A stretch of 41,037 nt of DNA from Bacteroidales bacterium UBA2861 (GCA_002350615.1 DEFD01000013.1:45894-86930); one strand, 5' to 3'. Positions 30,935 to 39,961 are shown, counted from the stretch's first letter. Notes: generated by a model not told the origin, from the sequence alone. Numbers and translations: made by a program.

Positions 30935-33546
30935 TGGCGATGAAAAGAATTAAACGATATTGCGTGTATGCGGCCCTGCTGGCTCTCCATGGCTGTACAA
31001 TACGGGATTTGACCGAGGCTCCGCTGCTGGAATGCAGCATCACCCTGACCGCAGACCAGCCGGGAAGCCGGGGGAAATCTTCTCTCTGGGACGCGGAATG
31101 TGAATACAAAGTAAACGATTTCAATATTTTATATTATCGGGACGGAATCTTTGCCGGAGCCAGGTATTATGCTCCAGGAGACTATGACCTCAGCCCCGAA
31201 GGAGTCCGTGCGGAGTTCGGTTTGCTGAGCGGATATTCTTATTCTGTTTATGTCATTGCCAATATGGGGGATCTGACCGCGCTCCCGAACCTTCCTGTTT
31301 CGGAAAGCGCGATGAGAAAACTGTCTTTGGATGCAGGCCTGGCAGCCTCACCGGCCCTTCCCATGGCAGGCCATGCTAATTTATCAGCGGGAAATAATGT
31401 TTCAATCCTGCTTTACAGGCTTGTGGCAAGGGTGAACTGCAGCATCTCTCTTCCGGAAGATGCGCAACTCGAGGAGGTCAGGCTTTGCCAGGCCCCTGTA
31501 ATCTGCACTCCGTTTCTGTCCGGTTTCAGGGCGGGAGGGGGAGAGGTGGCAGACGGCGACCGCTTCAGTTTCGATCCTTCCACATGTGGACGCTATATTT
31601 CCGGCCCGGCCGGGAAAAAAGGATATACCCTTAGGAGTGAACCGCTGTATGTGTTTGAAAACATGCAGGGTGTCCAGGAGGGCAACAGCGATCCATGGCA
31701 TAAGATTCCCTCGGATGGAAATGTAAGGAATGGCGCTACCTACGTTCTTGTGAAGGCGCTTTTCCCGGACGGGGCGGTAATCTACCGTTTTTACCTTGGT
31801 GCGGACGCCACCTCTGACTACAATCTCGAACGGAACAAGAGTTACACGCTCAACATATCCATCTGGGATGCGGAAGCAAGCAAATCGACATGGAGCATGA
31901 TAGACCTGAGATACTCGGACAACTGGCCTTCTGACAGGTTCTATGTAGGGCAGCAGCGAAGTTTCAGCTTTCTCTCCGGCGCCGTGCGGCTTGTCTCCGA
32001 GGATCCTTCGGTGGCGGCTTTAACCTCGGACGGGCTTGGCAAATGGATGGTTTCCGCGCTTTCCGAGGGTGTGACGTCCTTACGGATCGTGAGCGACGGG
32101 CAGGTGCTCGGAAGCATCCCCATTGAGGTGTCGGGCTGGCAGGGAGTGTCAGGAGAGCTTCAGCTTGGCCTTTTCGGAAATGCCGAAAGTATATGCGAAA
32201 GGGGGATAGAAATAGGCGGGGAACTGAAATATCTGAGCGATGCCGGAGCGGAGACCGTCTGCGACAATCCCGGGATGATGTCATCTGAAATAGTGTATTC
32301 CTGCCTGAATGATGCGGAGACAAGTTTTGGAAAAGATATACCACGAGAAAAGTTCGGGATTGCGAAGGCGGGCGCTGATGGAGCCTGCGACAGCCTCTTC
32401 GTCTTCGATCCCCGGGACTGGGCGGAGGATTTCGGAAAAGAGAAAAGATTCGGCAAGCTGCTTCACTTGGAAAACCTTTCCGCCGGAGTGTCGCTTGATG
32501 TGGCAGCCAGGGTAATCAATGCCCTGAGCACCGAGAGTTCGGGAAGAGTGGAGTTCGTGATCCATGACTATTCCCTGGCTTCACCCGGGGCCAACAGCCT
32601 CAATGAAGACGGATATTGGAACGGACAGACGCTGTCTTTCGTATGGCATCCGTACGAGGGAACGACGGAAGCCCCTCTGCCTGAGACCGCTGAAGTGAGC
32701 GTCTCTTCGCGCATGCTGTCCAACAACCTGGCCGGGAATGAAGCGGTGAGCTATCATTACTCCGGAGGCTCCGCGGGAAGCCATCTCTGGGAAATGTCCT
32801 TGGATTTCAGCCTTTCATCTTCAACGGATTTAAGCCATGCCTGCGGACTTGCGGAAGTCTATGCGGAGGTCTTGAACAGGCGTTCCGGATATTCTTACAA
32901 GACTCCGCTCTTCCTTGAAGAGCATTTCCTTCATGTCACTTATGGCGCTTTCAGGACCTTCCAGGGGGAGATGTCCACAGGCGGGAACGGCAATTACTGC
33001 TACGATGCGATCTGCTTCACGGTGACGCCCCTGCTGACGGCAAATACGACCCATCAAGACGGGCTTGTGAACCCGGCGGTGGAACTGCTGTCCCAAAGCG
33101 ACGGATTATTCGAATACACAGGACCCAACCGTATCTTCTATCAGTATCGCTACGACTGGTACAACGAGGCGGAAGGAGCGGCCTATGTCTTTGTCGGCCA
33201 GAAGGCTATGCCGTCCAATGGAGGTCCGGGCCTGGGGCTCTACTGCGACTATTTCATGGAATATGAACACAAGCGATGGTCGAAACCATGGCAGTTCTAT
33301 GGCTATGCCAACGATACCGAACTTAATGAAAGGGGCCCGTGGATGAAGCTTGCAATCGAAAGCGCTTCGCCTGATGCCCTGGCAGGAGACGGGGCCAAGT
33401 CTTTCAGCGAGGTGTCCGGAATCCCGATAGGGACTGCGGACGCACGCCGGCATCCAAAAAACACCAGATATCACGGCAGGGGATATCTGGTGCTCGAAAA
33501 CAGTTGCATCTTTGACGACGGCAGCTATGGCTGGCTGGATTACTGA
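30931..33546 (+). CDS. DUF4906 fimbrial protein, possible tip subunit
   Basis: An 871-residue lipoprotein-like protein (signal MAMKRIKRYCVYAALLALHG before Cys). The N-terminal ~310 residues resemble DUF4906 (YRFYLGADATSDYNLERNKS, then YTLNISIWDAEAS), a domain found at the end of Bacteroidota fimbrial operons. An Ig-like BID_2-type stretch follows at about 345-405 (LVSEDPSVAALTSDGLGKW, SEGVTSLRIVSDG). The remaining ~460 residues are not recognised; they are Ser/Gly/Tyr-rich and beta-prone. Size, position and domain order suggest a distal tip or adhesin, but this is inference. It ends 7 nt inside the converging permease gene. Confidence 0.65.
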   Translation: MMAMKRIKRYCVYAALLALHGCTIRDLTEAPLLECSITLTADQPGSRGKSSLWDAECEYKVNDFNILYYRDGIFAGARYYAPGDYDLSPEGVRAEFGLLSGYSYSVYVIANMGDLTALPNLPVSESAMRKLSLDAGLAASPALPMAGHANLSAGNNVSILLYRLVARVNCSISLPEDAQLEEVRLCQAPVICTPFLSGFRAGGGEVADGDRFSFDPSTCGRYISGPAGKKGYTLRSEPLYVFENMQGVQEGNSDPWHKIPSDGNVRNGATYVLVKALFPDGAVIYRFYLGADATSDYNLERNKSYTLNISIWDAEASKSTWSMIDLRYSDNWPSDRFYVGQQRSFSFLSGAVRLVSEDPSVAALTSDGLGKWMVSALSEGVTSLRIVSDGQVLGSIPIEVSGWQGVSGELQLGLFGNAESICERGIEIGGELKYLSDAGAETVCDNPGMMSSEIVYSCLNDAETSFGKDIPREKFGIAKAGADGACDSLFVFDPRDWAEDFGKEKRFGKLLHLENLSAGVSLDVAARVINALSTESSGRVEFVIHDYSLASPGANSLNEDGYWNGQTLSFVWHPYEGTTEAPLPETAEVSVSSRMLSNNLAGNEAVSYHYSGGSAGSHLWEMSLDFSLSSSTDLSHACGLAEVYAEVLNRRSGYSYKTPLFLEEHFLHVTYGAFRTFQGEMSTGGNGNYCYDAICFTVTPLLTANTTHQDGLVNPAVELLSQSDGLFEYTGPNRIFYQYRYDWYNEAEGAAYVFVGQKAMPSNGGPGLGLYCDYFMEYEHKRWSKPWQFYGYANDTELNERGPWMKLAIESASPDALAGDGAKSFSEVSGIPIGTADARRHPKNTRYHGRGYLVLENSCIFDDGSYGWLDY

Positions 33547-34820
33547 GCCTGCTGCTCTTTTTTCGCGGGATTCTTGAACAGGATCATGAAGAGGATGCCG
33601 ACCACGAAAGCGTAAGCGGCGAAGATGTACCATGCATCAGCCCAGTTGGCGGGAGTGTTGAAAACATCGCAGGCTTCGACAACCTTGCCGGCTGCGAGGG
33701 TGCCTATGGTGGCTCCGAGGCCGTTGGTCATGAGCATGAACACGCCCTGGGCGCTGGAACGGATGTCAGGTTCTGTATTCTCATTCACATAGAGAGATCC
33801 GGAGATGTTGAAAAAGTCGAAAGCCACACCGTAAACTATGCAGCTGAGCACGAACAGGAGCACTCCGGGCATAGAGGGATTGCCGAGTCCGAAGAATCCG
33901 AAGCGGAATACCCAGGCGAACATCGCTATGAGCATGACGTTCTTGATCCCGAAGCGTTTCATGCAGAATGGAATGAGGAGGATGCATAGCGTTTCGGAGA
34001 GCTGGCTGATTGCGATAAGGGCGTTGGAGTTCTTTACCGCGAAGCTGTCAGCAAGTGCCGGATCAGTCGCGAAGGAACCGAGGAAGGTGTTGGCGTATCC
34101 GTTGGTAATCTGCAGGGATGCCCCGAGGAGCATGGAGAAAATGAAGAATATCGCGAACTGGCTGTCCTTGAACAGGCTGAACGCCTTGAGCCCGAATGCT
34201 TCTGCAAGGCTCTGTCCCTCGCCCTTGTTGGTCTCGCATGCCGGCATGGTGAGTGCATAGCCGCACAGGATCAGGGAAATGATACCGGAGGAGAACAGCT
34301 GTGTGTAGGAATCCTGCATGGCGCTTCCGCCGATCTTGAGGAAATTGGTGAGCAGCATGCTGCAGATGAAGCCCACGGTGCCGAACACCCTGATAGGAGG
34401 GAAGTCCTTTACGGGATCCATCCCCGCTTTGCCGAGAGCGTTGTATGCAACCGAATTGGAGATTGCGATGGTCGGCATGTAGAAGGCCACGCTGACGCTG
34501 TAGAGCACGAAGAGCGGGGTGAATGAAATGGCGTCTCCGGCCGAAAGGCAGTAGAGACCTGCGCCTATCATGAAAATACCCGCGATGCCGTGGCACAGCG
34601 AGAGGGTTTTCTGGGCCTGAAGGTATTTGTCGGCCACGATTCCCATCAGGGTAGGCATGAATATCGAAACAATGCCCTGCATGGCAAAGAACCATTTGAT
34701 CTGAGGACCAAGGCCCACATTGCCGAGGTAGCGGCCGAGGGAAGTCAGGTAGGCGCCCCATGCGGCGTACTGCAGGAAGTTCATCAGGATCAGCCTGAAA
34801 CTTAGCTGTTTGTTTTTCAT
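33540..34820 (-). CDS. MFS nucleoside permease-like transporter
   Basis: A 426-residue major-facilitator protein with about 12 hydrophobic segments, resembling the nucleoside:H+ symporter group (NupG/XapB-like). Typical pieces are the start (KNKQLSFRLILMNFLQYAAW, then GAYLTSLGRYLGNVGLGPQI), IVADKYLQAQKTL in the first loop, FPPIRVFGTVGFI, SLYVNENTEPDIRSSAQGVF and the Lys-rich end. The reading frame continues far upstream, antisense to tgt; ATG 34820 is chosen because it gives the family start and lies behind a -7 box. The nucleoside substrate is inferred from family resemblance. Confidence 0.85.
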   Translation of the reverse strand: MKNKQLSFRLILMNFLQYAAWGAYLTSLGRYLGNVGLGPQIKWFFAMQGIVSIFMPTLMGIVADKYLQAQKTLSLCHGIAGIFMIGAGLYCLSAGDAISFTPLFVLYSVSVAFYMPTIAISNSVAYNALGKAGMDPVKDFPPIRVFGTVGFICSMLLTNFLKIGGSAMQDSYTQLFSSGIISLILCGYALTMPACETNKGEGQSLAEAFGLKAFSLFKDSQFAIFFIFSMLLGASLQITNGYANTFLGSFATDPALADSFAVKNSNALIAISQLSETLCILLIPFCMKRFGIKNVMLIAMFAWVFRFGFFGLGNPSMPGVLLFVLSCIVYGVAFDFFNISGSLYVNENTEPDIRSSAQGVFMLMTNGLGATIGTLAAGKVVEACDVFNTPANWADAWYIFAAYAFVVGILFMILFKNPAKKEQQAQ

Positions 34821-34856
34821 CGAAACTGCGGTTTTGGTTTTTGAAAATGTGGAGGA

Positions 34857-34864
34857 CAAATTTA
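34857..34864 (-). promoter_or_regulatory. Candidate -7 box of the MFS gene
   Basis: TAAATTTG (34864-34857, minus), 36 nt before the ATG. No TTG at -33. It lies 22 bp from the divergent -7 box of tgt. Confidence 0.45.
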
Positions 34865-34886
34865 GGAGTTTTCCGCGAATAATGAC

Positions 34887-34894
34887 TATATTTG
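34887..34894 (+). promoter_or_regulatory. -7 box TATATTTG just before tgt
   Basis: TATATTTG ends 4 nt before the tgt ATG (34899), and no TTG is visible at -33. If transcription begins at the usual distance, the mRNA would have almost no leader. Confidence 0.45.
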
Positions 34895-34898
34895 AAAG

Positions 34899-36029
34899 AT
34901 GAAATTTGAATTGCACCACACGGATCCAGGCTCGCGGGCGAGGAGGGGAACGATAGTCACGGCTCACGGGAGCATTGAAACTCCCATTTTTATGCCCGTC
35001 GGCACCGTCGGTTCCGTGAAAGGTGTGTACCACAGGGATTTGCGGGAAGACATCGATGCGGAAATCATCTTGGGAAACACCTATCACCTCTATCTGCGTC
35101 CCGGTCTGGACATCCTGCGCAAGGCGGGAGGCCTCCACATATTCGAAAACTGGGACAGGCCCATCCTCACCGATAGCGGCGGTTTCCAGGTTTTCTCCCT
35201 TACACCTATCCGCAAGATTACGCCTGAAGGATGCACCTTCTCCAGCCACATCGACGGTTCCCGCCATATATTCACCCCGGAAAACAATGTGGATACCCAG
35301 CGTATCATCGGCGCGGATATTATGATGGCCCTGGACGAATGCTGCCCGGGGGATGCCGACCACAGCTATGCGAGGAAATCCCTGAACCTTACGAAATCCT
35401 GGCTTGAACGCTATGTGAAGCGCTTCAAAGAGACTGAACCCCTTTATGGTTACGACCAGTGCTATTTCCCGATAGTGCAGGGGTGTGTCTATCCCGACCT
35501 GCGTAAGGAAGCCGTGGATCATGCAGTGCAGTTCGATGCCGACGGCTATGCCATCGGCGGACTTGCTGTAGGTGAGCCCACCGAAAAGATGTACGAGATG
35601 CTCGAGTTGGTCTGCCCTCTTCTGCCCGCTGACAGGCCCCGGTATCTCATGGGAGTAGGCACGCCGGCGAATATTCTCGAAGGCATCGCCAGGGGCGTGG
35701 ACATGTTCGACTGCGTCATGCCCACACGCAACGCCAGGAACGGCATGCTCTTCACATGGAACGGCATTCTGAACATGCGCAACGAAAAGTGGAAGGACGA
35801 TTTTTCGCCGCTTGATCCGGAAGGCACCTCCTTCGTGGACAGGACCTATACAAAGGCCTATCTCCGCCATCTTTTCATAGCAGGGGAGATGTTCGCCGGG
35901 ATGATCGCGAGCGAGCATAACCTGGCCTTCTACCTGGACCTCGTCCGCCAGGCTCGGGCCCATATAGAAGCAGGCGATTTCGCTTCTTGGAAAGAAGCTG
36001 CAGTAAAGAAAGTAAGTGCCAGGTTATGA
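34899..36029 (+). CDS. tgt: Queuine tRNA-guanine transglycosylase
   Basis: A 376-residue TGT that exchanges G34 of GUN anticodons for preQ1. Conserved parts are PIFMPVGTVGSVKGV, LGNTYHLYLRPG, PILTDSGGFQVFSL, FPIVQGCVYPDLR, YAIGGLAVGEP, YLMGVGTPANILEGIARGVD and MFDCVMPTRNARNG (nucleophile Asp). The C-terminal CxCxxCx~26H zinc site is degenerate: the cysteines are replaced (EGTSFVDRTYTKAYLRHLF), while the His in SEHNLAFY remains. It is first in tgt-lptG-dut-murF; its TGA overlaps the next ATG (ATGA). Confidence 0.95.
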   Translation: MKFELHHTDPGSRARRGTIVTAHGSIETPIFMPVGTVGSVKGVYHRDLREDIDAEIILGNTYHLYLRPGLDILRKAGGLHIFENWDRPILTDSGGFQVFSLTPIRKITPEGCTFSSHIDGSRHIFTPENNVDTQRIIGADIMMALDECCPGDADHSYARKSLNLTKSWLERYVKRFKETEPLYGYDQCYFPIVQGCVYPDLRKEAVDHAVQFDADGYAIGGLAVGEPTEKMYEMLELVCPLLPADRPRYLMGVGTPANILEGIARGVDMFDCVMPTRNARNGMLFTWNGILNMRNEKWKDDFSPLDPEGTSFVDRTYTKAYLRHLFIAGEMFAGMIASEHNLAFYLDLVRQARAHIEAGDFASWKEAAVKKVSARL

Positions 36030-37105
36030 AGAAGATAGATAAGTATATAAGCAAGAAGTTCCTGCTTACTTTCGGCGCGGCGATACTCCTCATCATAGGT
36101 ATCGTCATCATCTTCGACATTTCCGAAAAGATAGATTATTTCGTAAAGAACGAAGCGCCCCTGAGGGCCATAGTGCTGGATTATTATCTGAACTTCATTC
36201 CCTATTTCATGAACATGTTCAGCCCTCTGTTCGTGTTCATAACGGTAATTTTCTTTACTTCGAGACTTGCCGGGAATTCAGAGATAATAGCGATGCTTTC
36301 CGGCGGCATAAGCTACTCGCGAATACTGGTGCCGTATATCGGCTGTGCCATACTGATCGCACTTTTCTCCCTCGGGCTGAACCTTTATGTCATTCCCAAG
36401 GCAAATGTCAAGCGGGCCGCTTTCGAGGAGCAGTATATCAAGCACCGGAACAAGTTCAAAAGGCGCAATATCCACTACCAGATAGCGCCTGGGGAATTCG
36501 TCTATGTGGAATCTTTCAGCTCCTGGAACAATACCGCATACAAATTCACCCTTGAGACCATCAAGGACAACAAGTTGGAAACCAAGCTTTCGGCGGAATC
36601 CGCAGTATGGGACAGCACCATGGACGGATGGCATCTGAGGAACTGGTTCATGCGTGATTATTCAGGAGGGCTTGAGGACCACATCCGTTCCGGAGCCAGG
36701 CTGGACACGGTCATAGCCTTGAAAATAACGGATTTCTACCGCAACGAGAAAACGGTGGAAACGCTTAACCAGAAGCAACTCAACGAATTGATTGCCACGC
36801 AGAAAATGCGTGGGGATGCAAATGTCATGTACGCTCAGATCGAAAAGCATACACGAACCTCCCTGCCTTTTTCCGCAATCATCCTGACGATTATGGGCGT
36901 GGCGCTTTCCTCCAGGAAGACGAGGGGAGGGATAGGCTGGAACATCGGTATAGGAATCGCGCTGGCCTTCTCCTACATCCTCTTCATGCGTTTCTCCCAG
37001 ATGTTCGTTTACACCGGGACGCTGCCGCCGGCGCTGGCGCTCTGGACGCCGAATATATTGTTCGCTGTAATCACTGCATGGCTATACACAAAAGCGCAGA
37101 AATAA
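36026..37105 (+). CDS. LptF/LptG family permease
   Basis: A 359-residue YjgP/YjgQ protein, one of the inner-membrane subunits that extract lipopolysaccharide for transport to the outer membrane. Three N-terminal membrane segments (FLLTFGAAILLIIGIVIIF, then MNMFSPLFVFITVIFF and ILVPYIGCAILIALFSLGLN), a periplasmic beta-jellyroll (about 110-255), and three C-terminal segments (LPFSAIILTIMGVAL, GIGIALAFSYILFM) are visible. LptF versus LptG is not decidable here. It overlaps tgt by 4 nt, and dut starts 1 nt after its stop. Confidence 0.9.
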   Translation: MKKIDKYISKKFLLTFGAAILLIIGIVIIFDISEKIDYFVKNEAPLRAIVLDYYLNFIPYFMNMFSPLFVFITVIFFTSRLAGNSEIIAMLSGGISYSRILVPYIGCAILIALFSLGLNLYVIPKANVKRAAFEEQYIKHRNKFKRRNIHYQIAPGEFVYVESFSSWNNTAYKFTLETIKDNKLETKLSAESAVWDSTMDGWHLRNWFMRDYSGGLEDHIRSGARLDTVIALKITDFYRNEKTVETLNQKQLNELIATQKMRGDANVMYAQIEKHTRTSLPFSAIILTIMGVALSSRKTRGGIGWNIGIGIALAFSYILFMRFSQMFVYTGTLPPALALWTPNILFAVITAWLYTKAQK

Positions 37106-37106
37106 A

Positions 37107-37541
37107 ATGACGGTCAAAGTTATAAACAAGGGAGGAAACGCCCTTCCTGAATATGCCACTCCCGCATCGGCAGGGATGGACGTACGGGCCTCGATAGAAG
37201 AGGCCATGGTATTGAAACCTCTCGGCAGGGCAGTCGTGCCCACAGGGCTTTTCATGGAGATTCCGCTTGGCTACGAAGTTCAGGTGCGTCCCCGCAGCGG
37301 CCTTGCCGTAAAGCATGGGATCACAGTGCTCAATGCTCCCGGAACCATCGACGCGGATTACCGCGGGGAACTTTGCGTCGTGCTCGTGAATCTTTCCGAC
37401 AGCGATTTTACCATAGAGCCGGGAGAGCGTATAGCGCAGATCGTCCTTGCCAGGCACGAGACTATCGAATGGGAGGAAACGACGGAGCTGGGAGCCACCC
37501 AGCGAGGTGAAGGAAGGTTTGGCAGCACCGGAAGGAAATAG
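37107..37541 (+). CDS. dut: dUTP diphosphatase
   Basis: A 144-residue trimeric dUTPase that hydrolyses dUTP to dUMP. The five family motifs are present: ATPASAGMDVRA (I), VRPRSGLAVKHG (II), NAPGTIDADYRGEL (III, catalytic Asp), ERIAQIVLA (IV) and RGEGRFGSTG (V). It is translated directly after lptF/G and ends 1 nt before the murF start. Confidence 0.97.
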   Translation: MTVKVINKGGNALPEYATPASAGMDVRASIEEAMVLKPLGRAVVPTGLFMEIPLGYEVQVRPRSGLAVKHGITVLNAPGTIDADYRGELCVVLVNLSDSDFTIEPGERIAQIVLARHETIEWEETTELGATQRGEGRFGSTGRK

Positions 37542-37542
37542 T

Positions 37543-38838
37543 ATGGAAATCAGGGATCTTTACTCTTTGTATGCTCAGTGCTCGTACAAAGTTACCACCG
37601 ACAGCCGGGCGATAAAGGGCGGGGAATTGTTCTTTGCCCTGCGCGGAGATAATTTCGACGGAAATGCCTTTGCCCTAAAGGCTTTGGAGGACGGCGCTGC
37701 TTATGCCGTGGTGAACAGGGATGCCGGCCTGCCTTCTTCCGACAGGCTGATAGAAGTGGACAGCCCCTTCGAGACCATGCAGGCTCTCGCAATCTATCAT
37801 CGTGAAACGCTGGCCATTCCGGTCGTCGGACTCACCGGAACCAACGGAAAAACCACCACCAAGGAACTCATTGCAGCCGTTCTGTCAAGAAAATATAATG
37901 TGACCGCTACCAGGGGAAACCTGAACAATGACATCGGCGTTCCCCTCAGTCTGCTTTCCATGACTCCGGAGACACGGATTGCCGTCATCGAGATGGGGGC
38001 TAACCATCCTGATGATATCGCGAAACTCGTTAAAGTCAGCCGCCCGACCCATGGCCTGATAACCAATGTCGGGAAGGCCCATCTTCTCGGTTTCGGTTCC
38101 ATAGAAGGGGTGAAAGCCGCCAAGGGAGAGCTGTATAACTGGCTCGGATCCCATGCCGGACTGATTTTCCTTAATGAAGATGACGCCGATCTCAAGGAAA
38201 TGGCGCTGAAACAAAGCTGTCACCAGTTCGGTTATGGCGTTTCATATCAGGGAGTAGAGCTTCTCCCGTCCAGCCCCGACAATCCTTTCCTCACCCTCGA
38301 TGTTCCGGGGTATGGAATCATACGAAGCGAGCTTGTAGGCTCATACAATGCCACCAATGTGCTGGCCGCTCTTGCCGTAGGACAGTATTTCGGAGTGGCT
38401 GCTGAAGATGCAAAGGCTGCAATCGAATCCTACCGGCCTTCGAACCAGCGGTCGCAGATGCAGAAAACCGAACGCAATACCCTTATCCTCGACGCATACA
38501 ACGCGAATCCTTCGTCGATGTCCGTAGCTCTTGACAATCTTGCCGGAATGCAGGCGGATTGCAAGCTCGCCCTGCTGGGGGAGATGCGTGAACTTGGGGA
38601 AGAGTCGCTCCGGGAACATGAGACCATAGTGAAAAAGCTGCTTGGCCTTGGCCTGGACGCCATCCTGGTTGGCAATGAGTTCAAGAAAGCCATCGCTCTA
38701 TGCGGCGCCGGCTTCAAATGCTTCGATACTTCCGAAGACCTTGCCGCTTATCTTGAGCGGGAGAGAGTCCACGGAAGTACGATACTTGTCAAAGGTTCCA
38801 GGGGAACCACCATGGAAAAGGTGATAACTTCCCTTTAG
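37543..38838 (+). CDS. murF: UDP-MurNAc-tripeptide--D-Ala-D-Ala ligase
   Basis: A 431-residue MurF that adds D-Ala-D-Ala to the muramyl tripeptide, the last cytoplasmic step of peptidoglycan precursor synthesis. It has TTDSRAIKGGELFFALRG (MurF N-domain), the ATP loop GLTGTNGKTTTKE (about 95-107), ATRGNLNNDIGVPL, VIEMGANHPDDIAKL and LDAYNANPSSM. ATG 37543 is preferred to a longer frame that overlaps dut. It converges on adk with a 4-bp overlap (38835-38838). Confidence 0.97.
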   Translation: MEIRDLYSLYAQCSYKVTTDSRAIKGGELFFALRGDNFDGNAFALKALEDGAAYAVVNRDAGLPSSDRLIEVDSPFETMQALAIYHRETLAIPVVGLTGTNGKTTTKELIAAVLSRKYNVTATRGNLNNDIGVPLSLLSMTPETRIAVIEMGANHPDDIAKLVKVSRPTHGLITNVGKAHLLGFGSIEGVKAAKGELYNWLGSHAGLIFLNEDDADLKEMALKQSCHQFGYGVSYQGVELLPSSPDNPFLTLDVPGYGIIRSELVGSYNATNVLAALAVGQYFGVAAEDAKAAIESYRPSNQRSQMQKTERNTLILDAYNANPSSMSVALDNLAGMQADCKLALLGEMRELGEESLREHETIVKKLLGLGLDAILVGNEFKKAIALCGAGFKCFDTSEDLAAYLERERVHGSTILVKGSRGTTMEKVITSL

Positions 38839-39416
38839 CGGCCCAGGATAGAGTCAACCGTCTTGAATACCCGTTCCTGAACCTCGTCGATGGTTCCAAG
38901 CCCGTCGATCTCGTGATAGAGACCTTCGTCCTTGTAAAGCTCGATGAGGGCTTCCGTCTTGGCGTGGTAGGTACGGATGCGGTTCTCGATGACTTCGGGT
39001 TTGGCGTCGTCGGCACGTCCTTCTATTTTGGCGCGTCCGGCAATGCGTTCCTTGATCACCTCGTCCGGAATCATGAGGGAAATGACGGCGGTGACTTCTT
39101 CATCCCTCGCGGCAAGCATTTCCTTGAGGTCATGCGCCTGGCTGATGGTGCGGGGGAAACCGTCCAGCAGGAAGCCGTCAACTTCCTTGTATTTGCCGAA
39201 GGCGCGGGAAATCATTCCTTCCACCACCTCGTCTGGGACAAGGTTTCCGGCATCGATAAGTTCCTTTGCCTGTTTGCCAAGTTCACTGCCTTCCGCTATT
39301 TCAGCGCGCAGGAGTTCACCTGTCGAGAGATGCTTGAGATTGTATTTGCTTGCAAGAGGGGCGGCATGTGTGCCTTTTCCGGCTCCCGGAGGGCCGAAGA
39401 GAATGAAGTATTTCAT
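38835..39416 (-). CDS. adk: Adenylate kinase (short type)
   Basis: A 193-residue adenylate kinase interconverting ATP, ADP and AMP. The P-loop ILFGPPGAGKGTHA, the NMP domain (LKHLSTGELLRAEI), FLLDGFPRTISQ and the LID remnant (ERIAGRAKIEGRADD) are present. The LID is short and has no zinc cysteines, as in the short class. It is encoded directly after hpt: the hpt TAA and adk ATG share one base (TAATG). Confidence 0.95.
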   Translation of the reverse strand: MKYFILFGPPGAGKGTHAAPLASKYNLKHLSTGELLRAEIAEGSELGKQAKELIDAGNLVPDEVVEGMISRAFGKYKEVDGFLLDGFPRTISQAHDLKEMLAARDEEVTAVISLMIPDEVIKERIAGRAKIEGRADDAKPEVIENRIRTYHAKTEALIELYKDEGLYHEIDGLGTIDEVQERVFKTVDSILGR

Positions 39417-39961
39417 TATTCTGATAATGCGTAAATGTCCTTGAGATTCCTTCCGAGCCCGTCATAGTCGAGACCGAATCCGACGATGAATTTCGGGGGG
39501 ATTTCCATTCCGACGTAATCGAGTTTCATCTTGTCCTGGAATACATCGGGTTTGAGCAGCATGGTACAGATGCGTACATCCGCTGCGCCTTTGTCCTGGA
39601 GCATCTTCTTGAGCGCCACCATGGTGTTGCCGGTATCCACTATGTCTTCGCAAACCAGTACGCGGCGGCCCTTGACGTCGGAAGTCAGACCGAGCGTTTC
39701 TAGGATCTTGCCGGTTGAACCCGTGCCTGAATAGGAAGAAAGTTTGATGGCGCAAACTTCCAGGGGGAAGCTGAGCCTTTTAAGAAGTTCCCCCGTGAAC
39801 ATTATGGCTCCGTTAAGCACACAAAGAACAAGGGGGATGTCGTCCGTGGATTTGCCGAAATCGGCGTTGATTGTGTCTGAAATCCGGTCAATAGCGCTTT
39901 CTATAGTGCTATTGTCTATGAAAGGCTTGAAAGTCTTGTCGAATAAAACAACTTTATCCAT
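39416..39961 (-). CDS. hpt: Hypoxanthine phosphoribosyltransferase
   Basis: A 181-residue purine-salvage PRTase converting hypoxanthine or guanine with PRPP to IMP or GMP. It shows CVLNGAIMFTGELLKRL, IKLSSYSGTGSTG, and the PRPP loop RVLVCEDIVDTGNTM with its acidic pair, then PKFIVGFGLDYDGLGRNL. ATG 39961 (MDKVVLFD) is chosen; seven more residues upstream are in frame. It forms an hpt-adk unit for purine nucleotides. A weak -7-like TAATTTTA lies upstream without a firm -33. Confidence 0.93.
   Translation of the reverse strand: MDKVVLFDKTFKPFIDNSTIESAIDRISDTINADFGKSTDDIPLVLCVLNGAIMFTGELLKRLSFPLEVCAIKLSSYSGTGSTGKILETLGLTSDVKGRRVLVCEDIVDTGNTMVALKKMLQDKGAADVRICTMLLKPDVFQDKMKLDYVGMEIPPKFIVGFGLDYDGLGRNLKDIYALSE

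Noticed and set aside
34821..35963. N-terminal extension of the MFS permease frame antisense to tgt
   Set aside because: The permease family start and a -7 box fit ATG 34820. The extension overlaps all of the tgt coding region and resembles nothing.
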